A stretch of DNA of 59,605 bases from a bacterium (GCA_035559435.1 DATMBC010000024.1:1-59605); one strand, 5' to 3'. Counted from the first letter of the stretch, positions 16,308 through 25,076 are shown. Numbers and translations are program-made. Notes: generated from the letters alone by a model not told the origin.

Positions 16308-17228
16308 ATGACCATGATACGCAAATTTGACCGATTCGGATCAATCACGGTGGCGGCGATGTTTCTCGTTACCCTGATGGTCCTTAGCGGCTGCGAGAAG
16401 GAAAAAACCAAGACTGCCGCAGTCGACTCCACAGCGGCAGCCCCGCCCAAACCAGCGCCGCGTCCGATTGTCATTCTCTGTTCCTACTCGCCGATCGGCG
16501 CCGAACTGAAGCAGAAAACCGTGCCGCAGTCGGATACGGTCTGGGCGGGACGCGAGATTTTCCTGGTGACCGCCAAGAGCGGACCGGTTGTCCTGGCCAA
16601 CAGCGGCGTGGGGATGGCCAACGCCGCGGCCACCACGCAGTTTCTCATCGACCGCTATCGTCCGTCCGGCATCGTTTTTTGCGGCATTGCCTCCGCCATC
16701 AACCCGGCGCATCAGATCGGCGATCTGGTCATCCCGGAAAGTTACATCACCTTCGATCACGGCTACTGGGGGGAGCAGGGGTTTCTGACCGACTCGGTGA
16801 CAGTGGGCTTTGCCGACTCGGCCGGCTTCGACCGGATGCTGGAGATCCCGGTCGATCGCGGCTACTATGATCGGCTGGGCGAGGCGGCCAACGCCGCGGC
16901 GTTTCGATTGCGCGCGGTCGGACGGCGTCTGCCGGAAATCCACCGCGGCGGCATCGGCATTTCCGGAAGCGCCTTTCTCGACCACAAGGCCAAACGCGAG
17001 CAACTGTTCAAGCAACTGAAGGCGCAGATCACCGATACCGAATCGGCGGCGGTGGTGCAGACCGCTTACGCCGCGGGCGTGCCGGTGGCGGTGTTGCGCG
17101 CCTGCGCCGCGCCGGCCGGCGAATCGACCTCGCCACAGGCCCAGGCGCGGCTTGTGGACTTCTTCGCGGTGGCCGCGCACAACGTCGCGCTGGTGATCGA
17201 GCAGTTCCTGACGCCGTCGGAAGAGTAG
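16308..17228 (+). CDS. lipoprotein with MTA/SAH nucleosidase-like (PNP_UDP_1) domain
   Basis: 306 residues starting at an ATG after GGAGGT. The first 30 residues form a lipoprotein signal with lipobox LSGC. The remainder is the nucleoside phosphorylase/nucleosidase fold: ANSGVGMANAAATTQFLIDRY, GIASAINPAHQIGDLVIPES and DTESAAVVQTAYAAGVPVAVLRA. Compared with E. coli MTAN, the ribose-binding Glu (DMEA there, DTES here) is kept, but the catalytic Asp in RAISD is replaced (RACAA). The protein would sit outside the cytoplasm, unlike normal MTAN. It may be a binding protein or a changed enzyme. The next gene converges four bases away. Confidence 0.82.
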   Translation: MTMIRKFDRFGSITVAAMFLVTLMVLSGCEKEKTKTAAVDSTAAAPPKPAPRPIVILCSYSPIGAELKQKTVPQSDTVWAGREIFLVTAKSGPVVLANSGVGMANAAATTQFLIDRYRPSGIVFCGIASAINPAHQIGDLVIPESYITFDHGYWGEQGFLTDSVTVGFADSAGFDRMLEIPVDRGYYDRLGEAANAAAFRLRAVGRRLPEIHRGGIGISGSAFLDHKAKREQLFKQLKAQITDTESAAVVQTAYAAGVPVAVLRACAAPAGESTSPQAQARLVDFFAVAAHNVALVIEQFLTPSEE

Positions 17229-17232
17229 GCAA

Positions 17233-18624
17233 TCAGACCGTCGAGTTGTGCAGGCGGCCCCGCGCCAGGGAAATGAAGACGCCGGCAAGGCAGGCGACGG
17301 CGAAGATCGTGAAGGCGGTGCGCAACGCGGTCAGGAAGGCCTCCTGGTTCTCCGCCGTGATCCGGGCATGGCCGACGAAGACCGAGAAGATCATCGTTGC
17401 CACCCCCATGCTGAGCGTCTGCCCGATCAGACGCATGGTCCCCACCAGCGCCGCCGCGACCCCATATGAACGCCGCTCGACCGAGCCCATGATCGCGTTG
17501 GTGTTGGGCGATGAAAACAGGCCGAAGCCGATGCCGAGAAGGGCCAGCGCGATCACCACGTAAGCCGTGGACGTTCCCTTCCCCAGAAAGATCAGCATCA
17601 CCAGCCCGATCACGGTGAAGAGCATGCCAAGCGAGGCGACCACCCGCGGCTCGATCCGGTCGGAACGGCGACCGGCAAACGGCGAGAGGATCGCCATCAG
17701 GATCGGCTGCGCCAGCAAGATCGCGCCGGCGTGCTGGGCATTCAAGCCGAGCACATACTGCAGATACAGACTGAGGAAGAAGCCGACGGCGAAGGTCGCG
17801 CTGTAGTTGAGCAGCGCGGCGAGGTTGGAGAACGCGAAGACGATGTTATCGCGGAACAACCCAACGTCGAGAATGGGGAAGGCACAGCGCTGCTCCCAGA
17901 GGACAAAGGCGATCAACGCCACGACCGCCACCGCCAGCAACGCGGCGCCATGGACGCCCGGCAGCGAGGCCATGCCGTAGGTGAGGCAGATCATCGCGGA
18001 CGCATAGATGCCCGACCCGATCCAGTCGAACCGGTCGCCGCGGGCGCCGGCGAATTCCTGTGTAAGTTTCCAGCGCGTGAGCGCAACCAGCGCGACCCCC
18101 AACACGGCATTGAGCCAGAAAATGCTGCGCCAGCCGAGGTTGTGGGTGAGCACGCCGCCGACCACCGGTCCCAGCGACAACCCGACGTAGACCGCCGCCA
18201 CCGTGAAGCCGAGGGCTGCTCCGCGTTCACCAGCGGGAAAAACCGAGGTCACCACCGCCACGCCGGTGCCGAAGATCATCGCCCCGCCGACGCCCTGGAC
18301 CAGCCGCGCGACGATCAGCAGCGCGCCGTTGACCGCCAACGCCGACATGACCGACGAAACCGCAAACAGTGTCTGTCCGAGGAGGAAGATGCGCCGACGA
18401 CCGTGGATGTCGGCCAGTCTCCCGAACGGCAGCAGGCAGACCACCGCCGAGAGGAGGTAGGAGGTCGAAATCCAGCTGAGAAAGATCGCATCCAGCGCGA
18501 AATCGCGCCCGATGGTCGGCAAGGCGACGTTGACCGCCGAGCCCATGAACGGAGTCACAAACGAGGCCAGCACCGCAACCGCCAGAACCGCGCGCCGCGT
18601 GGACTGATCGACCGGGGCATTCAT
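17233..18624 (-). CDS. MFS drug:H+ antiporter, DHA2-type (14 TMS)
   Basis: 463 residues from ATG 18624; a TTG three codons upstream is an alternative and neither has a clear ribosome site. Hydrophobic throughout with about 14 predicted helices. Motifs: MGSAVNVALPTIGRDF in helix 1, LADIHGRRRIFLLG as motif A between helices 2 and 3, RLVQGVGGAMIFGTG as motif B and GPVVGGVLTH as the antiporter motif C. Expected to export hydrophobic drugs or metabolites using the proton gradient; substrate unknown. It follows msrBA on the same strand but a terminator hairpin lies between them. Confidence 0.9.
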   Translation of the reverse strand: MNAPVDQSTRRAVLAVAVLASFVTPFMGSAVNVALPTIGRDFALDAIFLSWISTSYLLSAVVCLLPFGRLADIHGRRRIFLLGQTLFAVSSVMSALAVNGALLIVARLVQGVGGAMIFGTGVAVVTSVFPAGERGAALGFTVAAVYVGLSLGPVVGGVLTHNLGWRSIFWLNAVLGVALVALTRWKLTQEFAGARGDRFDWIGSGIYASAMICLTYGMASLPGVHGAALLAVAVVALIAFVLWEQRCAFPILDVGLFRDNIVFAFSNLAALLNYSATFAVGFFLSLYLQYVLGLNAQHAGAILLAQPILMAILSPFAGRRSDRIEPRVVASLGMLFTVIGLVMLIFLGKGTSTAYVVIALALLGIGFGLFSSPNTNAIMGSVERRSYGVAAALVGTMRLIGQTLSMGVATMIFSVFVGHARITAENQEAFLTALRTAFTIFAVACLAGVFISLARGRLHNSTV

Positions 18625-18689
18625 CGCCGGCAAAGATCGAATGCGCCACCAAAGCGCTCAAGCCGTATCCCGATGGGAACGTCAGAATC

Positions 18690-18717
18690 AAACAAGGCGG
18701 ATCGAAGACGATCCGCC
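18690..18717 (-). terminator. intrinsic terminator after msrBA
   Basis: Perfect nine-base stem GGCGGATCG / CGATCCGCC with a four-base loop, followed on the minus strand by TTGTTTG. Placed 25-50 bases after the msrBA stop. Confidence 0.7.
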
Positions 18718-18741
18718 CTGCGGAAATTCGGGACCAAGCGG

Positions 18742-19722
18742 TCAGAAGCGCCTGGTGTAGATGTGGCAGTATGGCGTCTTGCCGGTTTTGACGTAGTAGT
18801 CCTGGTGATAATCCTCGGCCTCCCAGAATTCGCGCGCCGGGGAGAGCTTGGTGGCGACCTTGTAGCCCTTGTCCTTGAGGACGCCGATGAGTTTCTCGGT
18901 GGTCGCTTTCTGGGCCTCATCGAGATAGAAAACTTCGGAACGGTACTGGTCGCCGATGTCCGGCCCCTGACGGTCCACCTGAGTGGGGTCATGGATTTCA
19001 AAGAACAGCTTGGCGAGCGTCTCGAATGAGGTCTTGGCGGGATCGAAGACCACTTCGACCGCTTCGGCGTGGCCGGTGCCATGGTCGCAGACTTCGCCAT
19101 AGGTCGGGTTCGGTGTGTGACCGCCCATGTAGCCGACGCGGGTGGAAAGCACGCCCGGCGCCTGCTGCAGCAGGTATTCGGTCCCCCAGAAGCAACCGCC
19201 GGCGAAGTAGGCCTTCTCGGTCTTCACTTCGGCGGTCGCCGACGCGGGAATAAACTTCAGCGAGATCGAGTTGACGCAGTGCCGCGTGTCCTTGGGCGTG
19301 AAGCCCTCGCCTTCGAAGACGTGGCCGAGATGGCCGCCGCAACGGGCGCAGGTGATCTCGGTGCGCAGGCCATCGGCGTCGACGGTGCGTTTGACCGCGC
19401 CGGGAATCTCATCATCGAAACTGGGCCAGCCGCAGCCGGAATCGAACTTGTCGGCGGAGCGGTAAAGCGGGGCATCGCACTGCCTGCACACATAGGTGCC
19501 CGTTTCCTTGTGCTTGTAGAATTCGCCGGTGAAGGGCATCTCGGTGCCCTTGTTGACGATCACGCGCCGCTCCTCGGCGGTGAGGGGATTGAGCTTCACA
19601 CCAGTCTCCTTGCCGGCCGTCGGTTCGACGGCCCGCATATCGGGTGAGGAAACAAACGCCTTGAACAAGACGACCAGGATGGCGATCAAGCCGACCGTCA
19701 GCCCAATTCTGCGTGTTGCCAT
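18742..19722 (-). CDS. msrBA: membrane-anchored MsrB-MsrA fusion, methionine sulfoxide reductase
   Basis: 326 residues. An N-terminal hydrophobic anchor (about 6-23) is followed by an MsrB domain (about 44-160) with zinc cysteines C79/C82 and C125/C128 and catalytic C149 in RHCVNS, and then an MsrA domain (about 168-326) with the nucleophile C177 in GGCFWG. It repairs both R and S epimers of oxidised methionine; the anchor implies action on periplasmic proteins. The B-then-A order is the reverse of the more common MsrA-MsrB fusions. Confidence 0.95.
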   Translation of the reverse strand: MATRRIGLTVGLIAILVVLFKAFVSSPDMRAVEPTAGKETGVKLNPLTAEERRVIVNKGTEMPFTGEFYKHKETGTYVCRQCDAPLYRSADKFDSGCGWPSFDDEIPGAVKRTVDADGLRTEITCARCGGHLGHVFEGEGFTPKDTRHCVNSISLKFIPASATAEVKTEKAYFAGGCFWGTEYLLQQAPGVLSTRVGYMGGHTPNPTYGEVCDHGTGHAEAVEVVFDPAKTSFETLAKLFFEIHDPTQVDRQGPDIGDQYRSEVFYLDEAQKATTEKLIGVLKDKGYKVATKLSPAREFWEAEDYHQDYYVKTGKTPYCHIYTRRF

Positions 19723-19812
19723 GCCGCCTGCCTCCGCGCCGCGGGGATACCGCCCGGCGCACCCCTCAGAACCGCGGCAAAATCGGACGTGTTCCGGGCA
19801 AATTCGGCTGTC

Positions 19813-20760
19813 TCATGGCACCCGGCCGAGCGTCTTCATCCGCCGGAGGCGCTCGGGTTCATCACGCGAAAGCCAGGGATCGTTGTGCAGCAATTCATAG
19901 GCGCGGGCAAAGTGCGGACGCGCCTCATCCTCGCGTCCCAGCGCCAGCAGGCATTCGCCCAATTCCTCGTCAATGAACCCATCCGGGTCGTCGCCGGCGG
20001 CGACGGTTTCGCGCTCGAGTTGCTGCTGGAGGGCAAAGGCGGTGTCGGCCTGACCCAGCAGGCGCCGTGTCTTGGCCACACACCAGCGGGCAAATCGCGT
20101 CTCGACCGGCTGCTTCTGTTCGACGCGTGCGTCGACCGCCTTTTCGAAGACGACGAGCGCGGAATCGTAGTCGCCGCGTCCGAAATAATCCCAGCCAATG
20201 TTGTTGTAAAGCGATGCGCGCCAGCGCCGCGCTTTCGGATCGGCGGAGTGTTCCGCCAGCGCCAGCGCCTTCTGATTCCAGGTCATGACCTCCGGGGCAG
20301 GCGCGGCGATCGCCGCCATGTGCGCAGCATCGACGGCGTGGCCGTCCAGCCCGGCCGCGCGCGCCCGCTCCCAGGCCTCCACAAAAAGCGGGAGCGCTTT
20401 CTCCTTCTCCTTGGCCGAATTGAATGTGCGTCCCCGCTCCAACAGACAGCGAACATGCACCCGTTCCCAGGATGCGCTGTCGAGTGCGCGGGCGGTCTTT
20501 GCCTCCACCTCATCGAGCAGGGCGTGCGCCTCGGCAAATTTCTGCTGGAGCGAGAGGGTGCGCGCAATCTGGGTTTGCAGTTCGGCGAGATAGACGGAAT
20601 CGCCGGACTGCTCCGCCGCCGGCAACAGCGCGCGGAACTGCGTCTCGGTCTCGGCGGGTTTGGAGTAGTCCCAGAGCGAATCAAAGTCCGGCAAGGCGGC
20701 GGCAGAAGACATGGCGATGACAACCCCACAAATGGCAAGCAGTGACTTGGCAATGCGCAT
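19813..20760 (-). CDS. secreted TPR-repeat protein
   Basis: 315 residues from ATG 20760 (an in-frame ATG four codons earlier is equally possible). A signal peptide (KSLLAICGVVIAMSSAAAL) precedes helical repeats with TPR character, for example YNNIGWDYFGRGDYDSALVVFEK split over two helices and LGECLLALGREDEARPHFARAY. Likely a periplasmic scaffold; no enzymatic motif. Its upstream side (20773 onward) is a repeat-rich intergenic region. Confidence 0.8.
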   Translation of the reverse strand: MRIAKSLLAICGVVIAMSSAAALPDFDSLWDYSKPAETETQFRALLPAAEQSGDSVYLAELQTQIARTLSLQQKFAEAHALLDEVEAKTARALDSASWERVHVRCLLERGRTFNSAKEKEKALPLFVEAWERARAAGLDGHAVDAAHMAAIAAPAPEVMTWNQKALALAEHSADPKARRWRASLYNNIGWDYFGRGDYDSALVVFEKAVDARVEQKQPVETRFARWCVAKTRRLLGQADTAFALQQQLERETVAAGDDPDGFIDEELGECLLALGREDEARPHFARAYELLHNDPWLSRDEPERLRRMKTLGRVP

Positions 20761-20824
20761 CGTCCGGAACATAGCGGCAGAATTGGGCCGGATTCAAGGC
20801 GCAAGAATGCATGCAAGCCGACGG

Positions 20825-20880
20825 CCCTCACCCGTCCCGCCGCAGCGCGACGGGACGACCTCTCCCTCTAAGGGAGAGGT
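20825..20880. repeat. intergenic CCCTCACCC...ACCTCTCCCT palindromic repeat
   Basis: Begins CCCTCACCCG, contains GTCCCG...CGGGAC and ends in a perfect ten-base hairpin ACCTCTCCCT-CTA-AGGGAGAGGT. Related sequences recur inverted at 21079 and 21236. Confidence 0.7.
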
Positions 20881-20885
20881 GAACC

Positions 20886-21043
20886 AGCAGGTTGCTGAAA
20901 AACCCGGAATCTCGCATTGTCACCCTGAGCGGAGCGAAGGGTTTGCTTTTCTGGCACATAGGTGATAGCAACAGATGCGTCGCTTCGCTCAGCATGACAT
21001 TTGCCACTTCTTACGTCGGAACTGACTTTTTAGCAACCTGCTA
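20886..21043. repeat. nested inverted-repeat element (about 158 bp)
   Basis: Outer arms: CAGGTTGCTGAAAAA near 20888-20902 matching TTTTTAGCAACCTG at 21027-21040, nearly perfect inverse. Inner arms: GTCACCCTGAGCGGAGCGAAG from 20919 against TCGCTTCGCTCAGCATGAC ending 20999. No open reading frame inside. A diverged copy of the inner part lies in opposite orientation at 57251-57329, so this is a dispersed, probably MITE/REP-like, non-coding element. Confidence 0.75.
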
Positions 21044-21078
21044 GAGACCGTGTCTGGCTGCCTCAGTCAAGTATCGCT

Positions 21079-21125
21079 GGGAGAGGTCGATTCGCAGTCC
21101 GAAGGCCGAAGAATCGGGTGAGGGC
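21079..21125. repeat. intergenic repeat copy A (CGATTCGCAG...TCGGGTGAGGG)
   Basis: Near-identical to 21236-21282; both contain GTCGATTCGCAG, GGCCGAAGAATCGGGTGAGGG. The GATTC...GAATC within it is self-complementary (GATTCGCAGTCCGAAGGCCGAAGAATC overall is imperfectly palindromic). It reads as the inverse of the CCCTCACCC end at 20825. Confidence 0.7.
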
Positions 21126-21221
21126 CTGACCAACGCCAAAATCAAGCACAAGAAGCCCGCAGGAAGGCGTCCTCCGCTCCAACGATACGCGACTGTGACC
21201 ATCACCCACAGACAAGAGTTC

Positions 21222-21282
21222 ACCTCTCCCGTAGAGGGAGCGGTCGATTCGCAGGCCGAAGGCCGAAGAATCGGGTGAGGGC
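21222..21282. repeat. intergenic repeat copy B
   Basis: Starts with an imperfect hairpin ACCTCTCCC-N5-GGGAGCGGT and continues with the copy-A sequence with one or two substitutions. Together with 20825-21125 it fills the 560-base gap between the TPR gene and the DinB gene; no gene seen there. Confidence 0.7.
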
Positions 21283-21327
21283 GGATCAATGCCAATTCGC
21301 CCATCAGCGCCCCACACAGCGTCGTCG

Positions 21328-21915
21328 TCAGGCGGGTTGCCGATTTCGATCGCGGTACAGGTGCCGCAGCAACAGAATCTGGCCGCCATGGTGGGGGCCA
21401 TGCAGGTGGATGTGGTGCATCACCCAGCGGGGTGTGTAGATCCGGTAGGTGCCATCCCAGACCAGCTCGCGAATGTCCTGGCCCATCTCCTCGTCGGTGA
21501 TCTTCGCGGTGGCATCGCGCCAGTAGGCGCGGGCGCGGTTGAGGCGGCCGACGAAAAAGGCGAGGTCCTTGCCCCTCTGATATTCCGGCGGGCCATCCCC
21601 GTGCTGGAACCCGTTGCCATCATCGGGAAAACCGAGCTCCTCGATGCGCCTGATGAACTCATCGAGATTGGTTGCCTGATAACCCTCGAATCCACGCAGC
21701 GCCCAGCCGACTTCGGACCCCGCCAGATGAGCCAGCAGCATGCCGATGGAGTTCATCCTCGGCGCCGGCTGCCATTCCAGTTCCTCCGGGGTGATGTCGG
21801 CGATGGCATCCAGCAGACGTTTGGTCTGGTCTTCCATCTGGGCAAAGAACGATCCGGCCTCTTTGGACTTGAACCCCGGCGTCGGGGTGAGCGGCGGACG
21901 GGTGATGTCGGGCAT
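21328..21915 (-). CDS. DinB-family protein
   Basis: 195 residues from the ATG at 21915, which follows GAGAGG; the frame's longer upstream reading lacks a ribosome site. DinB fold with likely metal-binding His residues in LLAHLAGSEVGW and at the end MHHIHLHGPHHGGQI. Near the N-terminus FFAQMEDQTKRLLDAIADI is the first long helix. Role unknown; possibly thiol or detoxification chemistry. Adjacent to another DinB gene upstream on the same strand (67-base gap). Confidence 0.82.
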   Translation of the reverse strand: MPDITRPPLTPTPGFKSKEAGSFFAQMEDQTKRLLDAIADITPEELEWQPAPRMNSIGMLLAHLAGSEVGWALRGFEGYQATNLDEFIRRIEELGFPDDGNGFQHGDGPPEYQRGKDLAFFVGRLNRARAYWRDATAKITDEEMGQDIRELVWDGTYRIYTPRWVMHHIHLHGPHHGGQILLLRHLYRDRNRQPA

Positions 21916-21981
21916 TCGGAAACCTCTCGCTATAGCGTGCCGATGTAGGGTGGGTGCGATCTTTGCAACCACCGCTTTAAC

Positions 21982-22482
21982 TCAACGGGCAAAGGGATTC
22001 TCGTCGGCGCTGGGCCCATAGATGGGCGGAACCGCCACATCCAGCAGACGAAGATACACGCTCAGCACGCCGCGGTGATGAATCCAATGGTTCATGAGCA
22101 GTCCGCGAATCAGCGCGACGCGGGGCATCGTCAGCATCGGTTTGCCCTCGCGCAGGAAACTCCACATGCCCATGGCGAGATCGTCATCGATGCGGCCAAG
22201 GTTCTCGACCGCCGCGGCCAGGCCCTGATCGTGTCGCTGCAGCACTTCGGCGCGATTGGCCGATTCCACGCGCTTGAAATTGACCACATCAAACGAGTCC
22301 GCCAACGCCGCTTCCGAAAAGAATCCGGGAATGGTCGCCACATGATGCGCCAGCTTCCCCAGCGGCATCGATTTCTCATGCGGTTTCCAGTCCCAGTGCT
22401 CATCGGGCAGACGCTCAAGCACGCGACGGGTGGTCTTCGCTTCCTGCTGCAATTCGGCGATGATGCCGTTCATGATGGCCAT
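21982..22482 (-). CDS. DinB-family protein
   Basis: 166 residues, ATG after AGGAGA. Opens with IIAELQQEAKTTRRVLERLP (first DinB helix), has LAHHVATIPGFF and ends in NHWIHHRGVLSVYLRLL, which give the three-His arrangement of the family. Distinct from the other two DinB proteins of the window, so not a recent duplication. Ends with a YGPSADENPFA tail seen in this subfamily. Confidence 0.85.
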   Translation of the reverse strand: MAIMNGIIAELQQEAKTTRRVLERLPDEHWDWKPHEKSMPLGKLAHHVATIPGFFSEAALADSFDVVNFKRVESANRAEVLQRHDQGLAAAVENLGRIDDDLAMGMWSFLREGKPMLTMPRVALIRGLLMNHWIHHRGVLSVYLRLLDVAVPPIYGPSADENPFAR

Positions 22483-22909
22483 GTTCGAAGTCTCCTATTC
22501 CGTCGCGCGCCAGAGCGAGCAACCACGGCTGGCAGCACCCAACCTACGACTGCTGACCAGGGTCATGGACACCCGGCCGGTCCAAGCAGGGTCGCAGGAG
22601 TAGCGGCGCGGATGCAGTGCCATGAAGAATCTCGCGCGACACGACGCGGTAATGTATCACTTTGTGAGAACGTGAGCAGGATTGATACCCCAGAGCTTGC
22701 CGTGAGTCAGATCATTTGCATGTCAACGATTCCCACCGCAAGCGGTGGGGCACCCGGCTCCGAAAGTCTACGCTTTGAATTTGAATAATACGGAGCGGGC
22801 GGGTCAATCATTTCTTCGGGCGCGGACTGGTTGATAGCAGAGATCTGGATCGAGAGAGTCCTATGCAAGCCCTGACCGAGGTCAGGGCCACCTGTGGCTT
22901 TTGATACCC
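22483..22909. other. 427-base non-coding gap with hairpins
   Basis: Between lpdA and the DinB pair, both on the minus strand. No convincing gene. Contains the palindromes CCCACCGC-AA-GCGGTGGG (22732-22749), CCCTGACC-GA-GGTCAGGG (22870-22887) and GCCAC-CT-GTGGC plus TTTT (22887-22902). The last two lie at the lpdA 3' end and may act in transcript ending, though the T run is on the plus strand. Confidence 0.5.
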
Positions 22910-24328
22910 TCACTTCGCCACATGCACTGCCGCGCCGTGGACGTCCGCCGCCGCTTCCATGGTCGCTTCGCTGAAGGTCGGGTGGACATGGATGGTGGCG
23001 GCGAGGTCTTCGGGGGTGGCATCCATTTCGATGGCCAGCGCCGCCTCGGCGATCAGGTCGCCGGCGGTCGGCGCGACGATGTGCACGCCGAGGATGCGGT
23101 CGGTCTTCCTGTCGGCGACGATCTTGACCAGCCCCTCGTTGGTGGTGGTGGCCACCGAGCGTCCGAGGACCGACACCGGGAACTTGCCGACGGCCACATC
23201 ATGCCCGGCCTTCTTCGCCTCTTCCTCGCTGAGTCCGACGGTGGCGATTTCGGGATGGGTGAAGACCGTGCCCGGCAGCGCACGGTAGTCCATCGCGACG
23301 TTGTGTCCGGCGATGTTTTCGGCGGCGATGTGCCCCTCGCGCGAGGCCTTGTGGGCCAGCAGTTTCTTGCCGACGATGTCGCCGATGGCGTAGATGTTGC
23401 GGGCGCTGGTGCGCATGGTCTCATCGACAATAATGAAGCCCTTCTGATCGAGTTTGACCCCCGCCTTTTCGAGGCCGAGGTTCTCGGAATTGGGGCGCAG
23501 GCCGATCGAGACCAGCACCTTGTCGGCGACGAGGGTGTCCCCCTGCTTGCCGGCGGCGCCGGCATCGGCTGACTCCAATGCCAGATTCCAGCGGCCATCC
23601 TTGCCCTTTTGCGCCGAGGCGACTTTGGTTGCGGTCAATGCCTTGATGCCCGCCTTGCGCATGATGTCGGCGGCCGCCTTGGTCAGGTCGGCATCGAAGC
23701 CGGGCAGGAGGGTCGGCATCATCTCAACCACGGTGACCTGCGAACCGAAGGCGGCATAGACTTCGGCCATTTCGAGCCCGATCGCGCCGCCGCCGATGAC
23801 CACAAAGTCCCTGGGCGGGCCATCGATCTCCAACGCCTCGACATAGGTGAGGATGCTCTGGCCATCGGGTTTCAGGTGCGGCAGTTCGATCGGACGCGCC
23901 CCGGTGGCAATGATGAAGTTCTTCGCCTTGATGGCGCGTGTGCCGCCATCCTTCAGCTTGACGCTGACTTCGTTGGCGTTCACAAAGACGGCCTCGCCGC
24001 CCACCCAGTCGACGCCGTTTTTCTTCAAGAGAAGTTCGACCCCACCGACCAATCGTCCAATGACCCGGTCCTTCTTGGCGCGCAGCTGGGCAAAATCGAC
24101 TTTGATGTCGCCGTTGATGGTGATGCCGTAGTCCTTGGCATGCTTGAGCGTGTGCATGATCCCGGCGCCATGAAGCAGCGCCTTCGACGGTATGCAGCCC
24201 CAGTTGGTGCAGATGCCGCCGGCCTTGGCACGCTCGATCACGCAGGTCTTCAGCTTCAGTTGCGCGGCGCGGATGGCGGCCACATACCCGCCCGGCCCGG
24301 CGCCAATGACACAGACATCGTAATCCAT
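22910..24328 (-). CDS. lpdA: dihydrolipoamide dehydrogenase (E3)
   Basis: 472-residue flavoprotein that reoxidises dihydrolipoamide in 2-oxoacid dehydrogenase complexes or the glycine cleavage system, passing electrons to NAD. FAD motif GAGPGGYVAA (9-18), redox disulfide C40/C45 in GGICTNWGCIPSK, NAD site VIGGGAIGLEMA, second FAD contact YAIGDIVG, and the C-terminal catalytic HPTFSEA. The ATG follows AAGGA. No E1/E2 genes are nearby; the lipoate it needs can be made by LipA at 13590. Confidence 0.97.
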   Translation of the reverse strand: MDYDVCVIGAGPGGYVAAIRAAQLKLKTCVIERAKAGGICTNWGCIPSKALLHGAGIMHTLKHAKDYGITINGDIKVDFAQLRAKKDRVIGRLVGGVELLLKKNGVDWVGGEAVFVNANEVSVKLKDGGTRAIKAKNFIIATGARPIELPHLKPDGQSILTYVEALEIDGPPRDFVVIGGGAIGLEMAEVYAAFGSQVTVVEMMPTLLPGFDADLTKAAADIMRKAGIKALTATKVASAQKGKDGRWNLALESADAGAAGKQGDTLVADKVLVSIGLRPNSENLGLEKAGVKLDQKGFIIVDETMRTSARNIYAIGDIVGKKLLAHKASREGHIAAENIAGHNVAMDYRALPGTVFTHPEIATVGLSEEEAKKAGHDVAVGKFPVSVLGRSVATTTNEGLVKIVADRKTDRILGVHIVAPTAGDLIAEAALAIEMDATPEDLAATIHVHPTFSEATMEAAADVHGAAVHVAK

Positions 24329-24429
24329 TGCGAAGTCCTTTCGGTCCCAGGTGACAAAGCCAGGAACGGAAAGAACGGGGCGGAATTGTGCTTGTCAAGG
24401 CGGCGGGGAAGCGGAACAAGCGGATGCGT

Positions 24430-24459
24430 TTGACTCAGGACGAAAATGATGCGTATAAT
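24430..24459 (+). promoter_or_regulatory. strong sigma-70 promoter for tRNA-Lys
   Basis: TTGACT, 18-base spacer, then a perfect TATAAT. Expected transcription start is within a few bases of the tRNA 5' end at 24470, typical for stable RNA promoters. Confidence 0.85.
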
Positions 24460-24469
24460 TCCGGCGCCT

Positions 24470-24541
24470 GGGGGTGTAGCTCAGTGGTAGAGCATCTGCC
24501 TTTTAAGCAGGTGGTCGCAGGTTCGATCCCTGCCACCCTCA
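24470..24541 (+). tRNA. tRNA-Lys (anticodon TTT)
   Basis: 72 nucleotides with all arms: acceptor GGGGGTG with CACCCTC (one G-T pair), D arm GCTC-AGTGGTA-GAGC, anticodon stem TCTGC/GCAGG with loop CTTTTAA (anticodon 24502-24504), T arm GCAGG-TTCGATC-CCTGC, discriminator A. The CCA end is not encoded. It decodes AAA/AAG. Confidence 0.97.
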
Positions 24542-24701
24542 CTTCGGACGATCTTCTCCACGTTGCGCGACCTGAATCCCTGCCACAAGTAGGCCTTGAC
24601 AAAGCGGAGTGATTTACTCTGCTTTACGGCAGCGCCAGGCGTGGCGTCGCCGGCGCGGCGCCAATCGCGCGATCACTCACAAGCGTCAAGCTGCAAGGGG
24701 G

Positions 24702-25076
24702 ATGTCGTGCAGGAACGCTTTTCCGTGGTGGGCACCGTGGTTGACCTTTGTGGTACTCTTCGATGCCAGGGTCAACGCGCAGGCGCCCAGCGCCGGACGC
24801 CAACAGGTCTGCCGCGAGATTGAAGCACCCCTGGGAATTCTCCTGTCGTTCATGAAGCCCCTCCCCGACAACTCGCTGCGCGTGGGATGGGAGACATTGA
24901 AGGCGGTGCAGATGGCGCCGAGAGCGATCCCGAACAAATACGCCAAGTCCACAGCGGGCGGGAGCGCCTGCATCAACGGGTATCAGTCGGATTACGACCA
25001 GTTCTGCAAGGACGTCGATCAGATCCGCGCGCATGTGCGCGCCCAATCAGGTTCAGCGCAAACCAACTGCAAGTAG
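24702..25076 (+). CDS. small secreted protein of unknown function
   Basis: 124 residues from an ATG after AAGGGG. The first 27 residues resemble a signal peptide with cleavage after ARVNA. The mature part has four Cys (QVCREI, SACINGY, QFCKDV, TNCK), which could form two disulfides. No family recognised. It is bounded by tRNA-Lys upstream and a very strong terminator downstream, which supports a separate transcription unit. Confidence 0.6.
   Translation: MSCRNAFPWWAPWLTFVVLFDARVNAQAPSAGRQQVCREIEAPLGILLSFMKPLPDNSLRVGWETLKAVQMAPRAIPNKYAKSTAGGSACINGYQSDYDQFCKDVDQIRAHVRAQSGSAQTNCK

Noticed and set aside
24388-24612. Short open frame across the tRNA-Lys
   Set aside because: It overlaps the tRNA completely and has no ribosome site.
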